Shown here: positions 22,613-32,949 of the stretch, in pieces
Numbering within the stretch: the stretch's first letter is position 1
Layout: the number at the start of each line of letters is the position of its first letter
DNA from: Raphanus sativus
Taxonomy: Eukaryota; Streptophyta; Magnoliopsida; Brassicales; Brassicaceae
DNA: 64,000 bases
Assembly: GCF_000801105.2 (NCBI RefSeq)
Contig: NC_079518.1
Location: forward strand, 10,672,106 to 10,736,105
Reading direction: 5' to 3'
Notes under the pieces: model-generated
What the model saw: the letters and a program-made list of their open reading frames with translations, nothing else
What the model was told of the DNA's origin: nothing
Database searches by the model: none
Position numbers and translations under genes: made by a program

Positions 22613-25600
22613 ACGACGATGAGTACGTCCTAAAACAGACAGAGGAACTAACTTCGAATCTCATTTTCTAGTTCCCCCTCAAGGACATGGAGCTGGAGGA
22701 TTGGCACTACTATGGAGAAGCGACCTAAAGATACAAGTTCTCTCATCTAGCCGGAATCACATCGATACTTTAATTTCCTACAAGAATGCTACTTTCCATA
22801 GTACCTTTGTATACGGCGCTCCAGAGATCCCACGCAGACATCTCCATTGTGAGACAAGGAAGCGCTTGGTTATTGACTGGTGATTTCAATGAAATCACAG
22901 ACAATCCTGAGAAGTCGGGAGGAAAGGAAAGACTTGAAAGCTCCTTCTCGAATTTTCGCTCCTTCCTGTCAAGCTGTGATCTCTTCGACATCCGTCACGC
23001 TGGCAATTTCTTGTCTTGGAGAGGAACCCGCCACACCCACCTAGTTCACTGCAGGCTAGACAGGGCTATGGCGAATAGTGAATGGTCTTCAAAGTTCCCA
23101 AATGCAAGATCGCATTATCTGGTTTTCGAAGGCTCCGATCACCGACCCCTATTATCTGTTTTTGACACAAGAAGAAAGAAATCCAAGAGACTCTTCAGAT
23201 ATGATCGTCGCCTGAAAGATAATACAGAAGTTAAAAACTTGATCGATGAAGTATGGAAAGATTCAAGGCACCTACCGATTTCAGAGAAACTGGATAACTG
23301 CCGTAAAGCCATTTCTGCCTGGAGCAGAAAGCACTACGTAAACAGCCAAAAGCAGATCGCAGAACTCAGAGATAAACTGGATAAAGCGTTGAGCACCCCG
23401 ACTGCTGATGATAGCCTCATCTCCTCCCTAAACAAAGATCTTCTCCAAGCTTATAGAGCAGAAGAGGCTTACTGGAAGCAACACAACCGTCAGACATGGC
23501 TTGCACTAGGAGATAGGAACACCTCATACTTCCATGCTTCCACAAAGGGGAGAAGAGCCCGCAACCGTATCACAGTCATCGAAAACGCCGCAGGAGTGCC
23601 GGTTTTTGAAGAAGCGCAAATTGCAGAGGCTATTTCAGAGTAGTTCTCCTCTATATTCACGTCTACAAACCCTCATGCTGCTGATCTCGTGCGACAAGCG
23701 ATAACCCCTTGCATCTCAGAAGCTACAAACCAAAAACTCATCTCGGCACCTACCACACAGGAGATCAAAGACGCCATGTTCTCCATCCATCCCGATAAAG
23801 CTCCTGGCCCCGACGGCTTCTCAGCAAGCTTCTTCCAATCAAATTGGGACATCACCGGACCTGCTGTAACAATGGAGATACAAGAGTTCTTTACTTCAGG
23901 GAACCTGCCAACATCAATAAACACCACTCACATCAGGCTTATTTCGAAAATTACAGGACCCAAGGCAGTGATGGACTACAGGCCAATTGCACTCTGTAAT
24001 GTTTACTATAAGGTTATTTCCAAGATTCTCTCTATCAGATTGAAACCAGTGCTACAAGAGGTTATATCTGAAAATCAGTCTGCGTTCGTACCTGGACGAG
24101 CTATATCTGATAATGTGCTTATCACCCACGAGATGCTCCACTATCTGAAGAACTTGGGAGCCACCATACACTGTTCGATGGCAGTAAAAACTGACATTAG
24201 TAAAGCGTATGACCGCTTGGAGTGGACTTTTATAAGAGAAGTTCTAGGGAGAATGGGATTTCACCTTGATTTCCTACACTGGAAGATGGAGTGTATCACG
24301 ACGGTGTCCTACTCTTTTCTGATCAACAATGAGGCGCTGGGGAACGTGATGCCACAACGGGGGATTAGGCAAGGAGACCCCCTCTCCCCGTACATCTTCA
24401 TCCTCTGTGGAGAGGTCCTCTCGGGTCTCTGCAAACGAGAGCAAGAAAAAGGGACGTTAGCAGGCCTCAGAGTTGCTCGCAATAGTCCGCGCATAAACCA
24501 CTTACTATTTGCTGATGACACGATGTTCTTCACCAAAACGGACCCTCAATGTTGTGTGTCTTTGCTCAATATCCTCCACGAGTATGAAAGAGCGTCGGGA
24601 CAGATGATCAACACAGCAAAATCTTCGATTTCTTTCTCGGCCAAAACATCACAAGAAATCAGAACAAGAGTTAAAGAGCATTTGGGAATAGAAAAAGAGG
24701 GAAGAGTGGGTAAATACCTTGGCTTACCAGAACATTTCGGTAGGAAGAAAAGAGATCTCTTCTCTTCCATTGTGGACAAGATCCACCAGAAGACTATAAG
24801 CTGGTCTACCCGCTTCCTCTCCACGGCTGGAAAGGCTACTATGATCCAATCAGTTATGTCGGCAGTACCTTCCTATGCTATGACATGCTTCGAACTACCT
24901 GTGGGATTATGCAAGAAAATCCAATCAGAAATGACAAGCTTCTGGTGGAACTCAAAAGAGGGAGACAGGAAAATATGTTGGACTTCTTGGGACAAACTGA
25001 CCTTACCAAAACAACTCAGAGGGTTGGGCTTTAGAGACGTCCAACTCTTCAATTTAGCTCTTCTAGCTAAGATAGGATGGCGCATCATCACCAAACCCGA
25101 CAGCCTCCTTGCTAGAACACTGCTAGGGAAGTATTGCCACAAAACCTCCTTCCTCAAAGCTACAAAACCCTCTAACTCCTTTCATGGCTGGAACGGAATC
25201 CTTCACGGCAGAGACCTCCTCCTAGGCCATCTTGGGAAAGTCATTGGAGATGGAGAATCGACAAGAGTGTGGACTGATTCATGGATAGACACCACAAATG
25301 ACTTCCTCCCCACGGGACCTGCCCTGCTTCAGGACCAAGACTTGATGGTGGCGGATCTCCTCTCTAGAGAAACAAAGGAGTGGAACAAATCTCTAGTTGA
25401 GAGACTCTTCCCAACGCTAACAGAGCACATCCTCTCCCTTCGCCCAAGCACAACAGGAACAAGCGACACCTTCATCTGGACACAACAAAAATCAGGGATT
25501 TACTCAGCCAAATCAGGTTATTTTGTGGCAAAAATGGAAAAAACCCAATCGACTAGTTCACTCTTGGAACAGCAACAATGGAACTGGAAAAAATTCATTT

Positions 25601-26559
25601 GGACACCAAAGCTACTACCTAAGATCAAGATATTCATGTGGCGTTGTGCTTTAAATAACTTGCCAACAGGAGACAACCTGAGGAAAAGAGGACTATTGGG
25701 ACATACCTCATGCACAAAATGCGGAGAGGAGGAGACCATAGAGCATATTCTGTTCCTCTGCGAACCAGCAAAGGAAGCCTGGAACCTCTGCCCCTGGACC
25801 ACCCCAATAGACCCTCTCGGCTGCTCATATTTCAGGACCTCCCTAGAACTGGCGACTGCGAAAGTTAACCTACCACCAATCGGTACCTCCTCTAATCTAT
25901 TTGCTTGGATCTGTTGGAGTCTGTGGTTAAGCAGGAACCAATTTACCTTCGAGGGGAAAACAACGCCTCCACAGGAGATAATCTCCAGAGCGATCACCCT
26001 TCTGAAGGAATGGGAACAGGCGCAACCTCCACCGTCACCACCGATGGGTAATCCCCCGCAGCAAATCCCGATCCAGATCGCATCGCAGGATAGTATCATC
26101 CTCTACACAGATGCCGCTTGGAACAAGGAGACAAGAGAGGCAGGTTTGGCATGGATCTTCACCAACAGATCAGGAGATGAAATCAATCGAGGCTATCAAC
26201 ACCAGAAGCATGTCTCCTCAGCTTTCATGGCGGAATCGTTGGCGGTAAGAGCAGCTCTCCTCCACGCGGTTTCCCTCAACTACACCATCATCTGGCTCAG
26301 ATCAGATTGTAAGGGGCTTATTCAAGCCATCACCACGAATCAACGATCGGCAGAGCTCTTTGGAGTTCTCTCTGACATTGAATCGACTATCGTTCCATCT
26401 TTCATCGCTTTCTACTCTTCTTTCATCCCTAGGACTCTTAATGAATCAGTTGATCTCCTGGCTAAGACCTATTTATGTAATAGAATTTCGGTGTTGGGTT
26501 CTAGCCCACACTAAACTTTGTTTGCCTTAATCAATTATCAGTTGCTCAAAAAAACAAAT
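22613..26559 (+). mobile_element. 5'-truncated plant L1-type LINE
   Basis: 15-bp target duplication GTTGGCTGACAATGA at 22598-22612 and 26560-26574. The 3' end is a short A run. The 5' end lies inside the endonuclease domain, so the 5' UTR, ORF1 and the first part of ORF2 are missing, as is common for incomplete reverse transcription. It is related to, but clearly diverged from, the complete LINE at 30427-37042. Confidence 0.9.
22640..26513 (+). pseudogene. LINE ORF2 remnant: endonuclease, RT, RNase H
   Basis: Endonuclease pieces come first (GGLALLW near 22695, GDFNEI near 22880, SDHRP near 23135), then an in-frame TAG at 23641-23643. A long open stretch to 26513 follows with AFVPGRAISDN, GIRQGDPLSPY, FADD, a zf-RVT segment (CTKCGEEETIEHILFLC) and RNase H (YTDAAW, MAESLAVRAALLHA, SDCKGL, SVDLLAK). 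Frameshifts near 22660 and 22830 disrupt the endonuclease. The 941-residue open part still contains intact RT and RNase H motifs, but the element cannot make a full ORF2 protein. Confidence 0.88.
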
Positions 26560-26702
26560 GTTGGCTGACAATGACACAAACTTTCTTGTCGTTATCAGTT
26601 GAAATTTCTTGTTTATTCCTGAGAATAATTGTTGAAATTAAGACATGATCTCATGAAGCCACATTATGCTTGCCAATAAATTCCTGGGCTAATAAGTCAA
26701 AA

Positions 26703-28270
26703 CTAGATTTTGACCCGTCCTTCAAAGGGCGGGTATATTTTTTGTTTTTAGTTATTTTTTTAAAATTCAATTTTATATTTGTGTTTTTTATAATTATATT
26801 TGTGTATGCATTTTTAAAAAAAAATTATTAGTAAGATATTTTGATAAATGAATTGAACTTATGATGTTACATAACTATAGATTTATATCCAGTATTTTGA
26901 AACTCGATCCAGACCCGCGGTTGAACTGGTAACCCGGTGTTCCGGTTTGAGTTTTCAGAAAAGTCAATAACTAATAATCCGGTAAACTCCATGAAAACCC
27001 GCCAAAACCTAGAATTTGACAACTAGTTGAATCAATATATAAATTTTGATATTTTTTTATTTATTTTTAGCTATGTTATTAGAATTGTTTTGTATTCTAA
27101 TTAGAAAGCTAGATTTTTAATTTTTATAGTAAAAAAATATGAAATAATTTTGTGGTTTATGGATCTATTAACAAAACTAATTGTTTTGATTTAGATTAGT
27201 GTATTTTTGTTATCGATGATTTATTATAATTTTATGATGATCCACGTTATTTAAATATGTTAATCCACAAAAAACCTGCATAATTGGTTGGTACGAAAAA
27301 ATAATTTATATTATTTCATGGTAAATAAACTTAAGAAATATATTTTCGTCGGGGGGTTTAATATATATTTCTGTTTGAATAGAATATATATATTCAGAAA
27401 CATTTAAAATTTGTTACAATATTATTTTTAAGTTTCGGATAAATGTAGTTATATATTAAGTTAAGAAAGAAGTTTATTAATATATATTGTTGTGGTCTGC
27501 TGGAAGCTTGGCCCATTTTACACATTTTTATTCAACAGATAAAATTATGGAGTGTGTATTGTTTCTTTTCTTTTTTTGAGTGGCACTCTTGTAATTGTTT
27601 CCATCTTCCCCAAAAATATTTTAGATTTCTCTGTAACATTTCAATGGCCACCGTATTTTCCTAACTGATCATTTTTTACATTTTGCTTGTTTTTTATACC
27701 TTAAACTTGTAATCCATTGCAAAACATCTGATTTAAACTTTTCAAAATCCAAAAAGTCAGTTTTTCGTCAATACCCAAAAAGTCAGTTACTTTAAATTTT
27801 CTGATTTCTTGTCCAATTATGACAAATCAATACAGTAAACCACCATAGAATGTATAATCGCCAGATAATCCATCACCATGGACGCGTTTTTGATCAGGTC
27901 TAAAACCTAAATCAATGAATTGAACTTTGTTGTTGATGAAGAAATATAACTGATATTATAGACAACGAACGTGGTTAGTCATTTAATATAAACAGTTACA
28001 AAATAGTTAGGTTTTTTTGAAAATAATTTTTGGATCAAACTGCTATCAATTGGTCATACAGGAGAATTAATAGAATAGATATAAACATATAATTAAAAGC
28101 AATGGCATAGTTGTAAACTCATTAATGTAAATATTGTTAGAGAAATATATGGTAATATATTATTAGTCTATATTTAAGGTAAGACCAAAATATTAGTAGT
28201 CTAATGAATAAGTCCAAACAACCTTGTATAAATAGATTTTTTAGAAATGCTTCTAGTTTAATAGTATAGA
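26703..28270 (-). mobile_element. Non-autonomous Helitron (1.57 kb)
   Basis: On the minus strand it begins TCTATACTATTAAAC (28270 downward) and ends CTAG (26706-26703). Six bases inside that end is a hairpin with 8-bp arms ACCCGTCC and GGGCGGGT (26713-26734). The flanking bases are A and T, as expected for Helitron insertion. No Rep/helicase coding is present. It lies 128 bp beyond the truncated LINE's right target repeat. Confidence 0.8.
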
Positions 28271-29419
28271 TATTTCGTTTTTAACTATTTTTGTTAAGAT
28301 TTATCTATTTGAAATTCGTAATTAGTGGCAAAACTATGTTTCGGTATGTAGTTTATTTTGAAAATACTTTACAGGAAAATGTGATTCATATTCCACATAT
28401 ATATTATGTAGTCTATACAAACCAATATGCCATTTGATTGTAAGTATAAATATAAAAAGTATTTACACGATCAAGAGTTCTATGTTAGTTTTCATGTCAG
28501 TATATAATCTTAAGAATATAGCATGTCAGTTTTTTTGTAAATTTGAGGACTGTTTAACCCGAGTACAATGAGATAATTCGGTTTGCTCCAATTAGAATTG
28601 TCTCACGTAATGATAATAATTGTAAATATCAAACTAAAAGGACGGAATTCAGTTGACCAAACAATACAATTGATTAGTTTGTTAAAGTTATTAAATCGTG
28701 TGGTATAGACGTAGTGACCAACCGTGTTTTGGTTAACCATTTAGATTAAATGTAAATGGTTTGATTTAAATGTTAAACATAGTTTAAACCAATGGCATAC
28801 ACTTGTAATATTTAAGGTAAATTAAGGATTAATTTCAATTTATGCTTCACTTTTAATAGATTAGATGCAATGCTAGATAACTATTAACGTTTGACAAAAA
28901 TAAAAGATAACTATTAACGTATTTCTAACAAAATAGTTTTTAATTAGTCTTTTAGGCTTAGGATAATAAATACAACACTGTATTACGTAATTGATGTTAT
29001 AATTTAATTAAGGATAAATATAGTATGATGTAGACGCGAAGCCGTATCTGAATTTTCAGAAGCAGGGTGCTTGCGACAATAAATTAATGATAGTGAACAT
29101 AGATGAAAATGGGGCAATATACACTTTCACGATGTAAAGACAAAAAGCGTTTCACATGGTCCTCTACTCCTTTCAATTATAACAAGTTACCAAACTTTCT
29201 GGGATAATTTTAGGAATTTTAAACGTTGAAAATTTTATTAGACAATAATCCAAATAGATCCGGTTTTGGGTAGATGTATACTTTATGACAATTTATATCT
29301 TTCTATTTCAAAATAAATGTAAGATGTTTCAAAAGGTGTTTGGTATTTTAAATTATAAGATGTTTAATATTTAAATTAAAGTTTTATTTAATGAAAATGT
29401 ACTATTATAAATATTTATA
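28271..29419. other. AT-rich intergenic DNA
   Basis: No gene or transposon boundaries are seen. A segment at about 29290-29345 begins like a worn MITE end (CTTTCTATTTCAAAATAAATG). Confidence 0.4.
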
Positions 29420-29653
29420 CTTCTTCTGTTTCATCTTAATTGTGGTTTTAGATTTATGCAAATAGATTAAAAATTAATTTTGTATATTTTCTAAATAAAA
29501 ACATTATTATATATACATTTAAACATATTTCAATCAATAGAAAATAAATTGAAGAATATAAAAAATCATATATCATATAAAATTATTTAATTTTGCATTA
29601 AAATTTTATAACTAGACTTATTTTGAAATGATAACTAAAATGAAATGGAATAA
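29420..29653. mobile_element. Degenerate Stowaway-like MITE
   Basis: Starts CTTCTTCTGTTTCATC after TA and ends near TGAAATGGAATAAATA. The interior has the same landmarks as the element at 1-234 (TTTGTATATTT, ATAAAAACAT, TTTCAA-CAATAGAAAA), so it is an older copy of that family. Confidence 0.55.
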
Positions 29654-29859
29654 ATACCTTTATAGTTGAGTTCTTTTAGTTTGTTTCTAATAATACTTTT
29701 CAAAAGTGTATACATAAAAAAGTGTATATATAAACTAATATTTTTTGTCATCAACATACAAACTCAACTAAAACTTTGCAAACTAACTTGGTAACTCTGC
29801 ATCCATGTGACTAACAAAAATGATTGTTGTTTTGTACTGCGTGCCAGATTATCCGGCCT

Positions 29860-30320
29860 TAAAATCGTGTGTTTGGTGACATGAATGATCTCCGAGCGAT
29901 TGAAATTGCTCCTCAAACTCTAAATATCTTTCAAATAGCTTGCAAAAACTAGTCATTCTGTTAGTTATGGAACCATCTTCACCAACTGAAAACAATCCAT
30001 TGAATACGTAATATGGAACGGTCGTAAATTTCTCATACTTTACATAGCCTAGATGAGAGCATGTGAAGGAGATAAGCTGGCTCTCGTATTCTTACCTCTA
30101 TTAATCTGTCAAAATCTTCCAAAGTGTTTACAAACCTTGTATTGACAAGTTATCTTTGTGGTGAGAGTTCTGCTTGAGCTTCCAGCCAGAGTGTCGCTTC
30201 CCTAATTTTATAGTGTGTTTTAGATCAATAACAATATTATTGAAAACCATGTTCTTCCTAGCTTAAATGTACCAAGTATCCAAACAAATTGATGACATAC
30301 AACATATTTAAACGTTATAT
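29860..30320 (-). pseudogene. Possible decayed LINE 3' fragment
   Basis: On the minus strand near 30290-30180 the peptide ARKNMVFNNIV followed by a spaced W resembles the region between the zf-RVT and RNase H domains of plant LINEs (W-ARN-LVFN...W). Stops and shifts prevent a longer match. The remaining part to 29860 is not recognised. Confidence 0.25.
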
Positions 30321-30967
30321 TTGGAAGCGTTTACTAAGATAGTGAGTGGAAAAAATGTCTAAGAACAGGCGGAACAGTCTCGCAAACATGCCACAATTCA
30401 CAAGTTTTAACAAAAGATGGATGATAGTGTACTTAAATCTAAAGACAACACGAGTAACCAAAATTTGCTCTCTGGCGACCTCCCCTAGGTAGTCTTGGCA
30501 ATCCGGTTTAGTCACCCACTGTTTTCACCCGGCCTGGTTTATTTCCCCTTTCATTCATGTGTCCTAAACCGCTGTCCCTCTGACTTCCTCACCAACCCTG
30601 TTTCTTTTCCTCTTTTGTCTATTTTTCAAATCTACATTACCGCCTCTGATCTCAACTGGTTTTCTCCCGCCGGCGGTGGCCGGAAAGGCCTTACCACACC
30701 ACCTCCAACCGCCTGCAACTCCCACTGATGGTTGCAGGAGACGGTAGCTACCCGCAAATCTTTTAAGCAGCTGTAAGGGTCGACGGAACTCCTCTTACTG
30801 CTCTGCTCTGCTCTCACCGTTTCTGCACTCAGCTCTACTCTTCAGTCACTGAACAACTACTCTCCACTCATCCTCTCTTCAAAGCTCGACTGCAACCGCT
30901 ACAGCTGGGTCTAGGCTCAAGACAAGCTCTCTATCTGCTACTGCTAAAAGTCTTCCACATAGCTGCA

Positions 30968-32947
30968 ATGGCCAAGCGCTTCTCCGCTCAAGAGAAAGAA
31001 AAAGCTATCGCTGGTACCGCCGGAGCGCCTTCGCGCTTCAGAATTCGAGCTCCTGACTTCGACCCATCGGAACTCATAAGGGAGAACACTCTTACTCTAG
31101 TTGGACGGTTGACTAACCCCAAGGAACAAAGTATGAGCTCCGTCATCTCCTACCTCGCGAACAAATGGAATATGGAACCTACTGCTGGCTCAGATTTGGG
31201 AAGGGACTGCTTCCAGTTTCGATTCTCTAAGGAAGCTGACCTCTGCGAAGTGCTGAAGAACAGACCCTATCAATTTGGGCGTTGGATGGTCATAGTTCAG
31301 CGATGGGAGCCAATCATTTCGCCCTCTTTCCCTTCTCAAATCCCCTTTTGGATTACAATAAGAGGGCTCCCCCTTCATTATTGGCATGAGAAGGTGGTTA
31401 GGGACATAGGGCTTGAACTGGGAGGTCTAGAGGACTATGAAGTTACTAAAACAACGGCACGCTTCAGGCTCGTAGTAGATGGGCTTAAACCTCTGATAAT
31501 GGAAACTGATATGGCTTACGCATCTGGGGAAGAAAGTATTCTAACGCTAGAATACGAGAGACTAGGAAATCATTGCACGTCCTGCCACCGCCTATCTCAT
31601 CTGCAGTCCCAATGTCCAGAGAGACCAAATCGCCTCCCACCCCCCCCATCTGCAACATATATTGCTCAGCCTAGCTACAAAGAAGATATATCTGAGGGTC
31701 CTCCACCCCCCAGGCCCACAAAGGAGTTTGAAGCTAGGGAAAACCGCCCTTTTCAACAAAGACTTGATCGACACGGCAGACCGTTTGGGAACAGGATCTC
31801 CTCAACGATGGTGCGACCGCTGGGACCGAAAAACAAAATAGCACCAGCTTCAAGCGCAGCTCAATACCTTGAGGAAAAAGAACAGAGATACCGCTTTGAG
31901 GTACAGAGAGAACACCACTACAATTCTCCACCTTACACGAGACGTGGGACTAACATATTGGAGAATCAAGAAGAACAGACCCCAACACGAACCTCAAACC
32001 GTCAACAGACAACTCTACGCTGGCGAGTAAAGTCACCTCCAGCTAACCAGGAAGCAACATCACCTGCGATTCCAGTACAAAGTACCCGATCATCACTAGG
32101 ACGTAATCTTGATGCTGTTGATTTCTCACCACTCTATGATGGCTCAAACCGAGAGACGATCCTAGAGGACCTCAGAGAGGCGTCCCTCCGATACATAAAT
32201 TGCGATGACCCTAGTGAACGGGCAGCGAGACAGCAGCGTGTACTTCAGAGTGAACTCAATGGGACGGTAGAAGCAACAGCAGCTCATTTGATGCAGACCC
32301 CTACGAGAAACACTTATGGTCAGCGTACGTCTGCGGATCTCCCACCAATTCCGGAGATTCCCACAACTGAGGAAGTGATGGAGGAATTGAGAGATGCTAC
32401 CACGCAATATCTCAGCTGTGCCGACCCTGTTGAAAGGGCAGCTCGAAAACAGAGAGTCCTTCAGAGCGAATTGGATGGAACAGTGGAGGCAACCGCAGCT
32501 AACATTATCCTTTCATCTGCATTAACGGCAAGAACGCTGAGAACAGCAGACTCCTCAGTGATCATTCTCCCGGATACACAGCTGAGCACTATGCAGGAAC
32601 CAGAGCCTATGGCACCTCAAGTGACCACAACCAGGAAGCGGGGGAGACCTGCAAAAGCGAAACAACCTGTACCCCAGAATCCTTCTTCTTCTACTGCTGC
32701 AACAAAACCGACGACTTCGAGGAGCACGGTTAAACTTAGTCCCAGGACCTTTGCAGGAATGGGGTCGAAGAAAAGAATGCTGGCACGAGTACAAGCGTCT
32801 CCAGGAACCTCAAACCGACATCCACCTAGACGCATCACACAAGGCCCTCCTGCTACGACATCCTCCACAGCACCAGCTATAGCGATAATCCCACCGGTCT
32901 TAAAGCAGCGGATGGATTTTCATCCGCAAAGACCCGATCTTCCTTAG
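30968..32947 (+). CDS. LINE ORF1 (Gag-like RNA-binding protein), 659 aa
   Basis: Nucleic-acid chaperone-type protein of plant LINEs. The N-terminal part (about 30-180) is a DUF4283-type domain, followed by a CX2CX4HX4C zinc knuckle at C203, C206, H211 and C216. Then comes a long low-complexity, Pro/Arg-rich tail. Two unusual features sit in the tail. A module of about 43 residues is duplicated (near 399-441 and 471-513, sharing ERAAR-QRVLQSEL-GTVEATAA). A basic GRP motif (RKRGRPAKAKQ, near 555) looks like an AT-hook. The start is the first ATG after the 5' UTR and precedes the conserved domain. It ends at TAG 32945-32947, two bases before ORF2. Confidence 0.88.
   Translation: MAKRFSAQEKEKAIAGTAGAPSRFRIRAPDFDPSELIRENTLTLVGRLTNPKEQSMSSVISYLANKWNMEPTAGSDLGRDCFQFRFSKEADLCEVLKNRPYQFGRWMVIVQRWEPIISPSFPSQIPFWITIRGLPLHYWHEKVVRDIGLELGGLEDYEVTKTTARFRLVVDGLKPLIMETDMAYASGEESILTLEYERLGNHCTSCHRLSHLQSQCPERPNRLPPPPSATYIAQPSYKEDISEGPPPPRPTKEFEARENRPFQQRLDRHGRPFGNRISSTMVRPLGPKNKIAPASSAAQYLEEKEQRYRFEVQREHHYNSPPYTRRGTNILENQEEQTPTRTSNRQQTTLRWRVKSPPANQEATSPAIPVQSTRSSLGRNLDAVDFSPLYDGSNRETILEDLREASLRYINCDDPSERAARQQRVLQSELNGTVEATAAHLMQTPTRNTYGQRTSADLPPIPEIPTTEEVMEELRDATTQYLSCADPVERAARKQRVLQSELDGTVEATAANIILSSALTARTLRTADSSVIILPDTQLSTMQEPEPMAPQVTTTRKRGRPAKAKQPVPQNPSSSTAATKPTTSRSTVKLSPRTFAGMGSKKRMLARVQASPGTSNRHPPRRITQGPPATTSSTAPAIAIIPPVLKQRMDFHPQRPDLP
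32163..32506 (+). repeat. Duplicated module within LINE ORF1
   Basis: Segments at about 32163-32290 and 32379-32506 encode matching peptides (LREASLRYINCDDPSERAAR versus LRDATTQYLSCADPVERAAR, then a shared QRVLQSEL). The copies are diverged in both DNA and protein, so the duplication predates this insertion. Confidence 0.8.
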
Positions 32948-32949
32948 CT

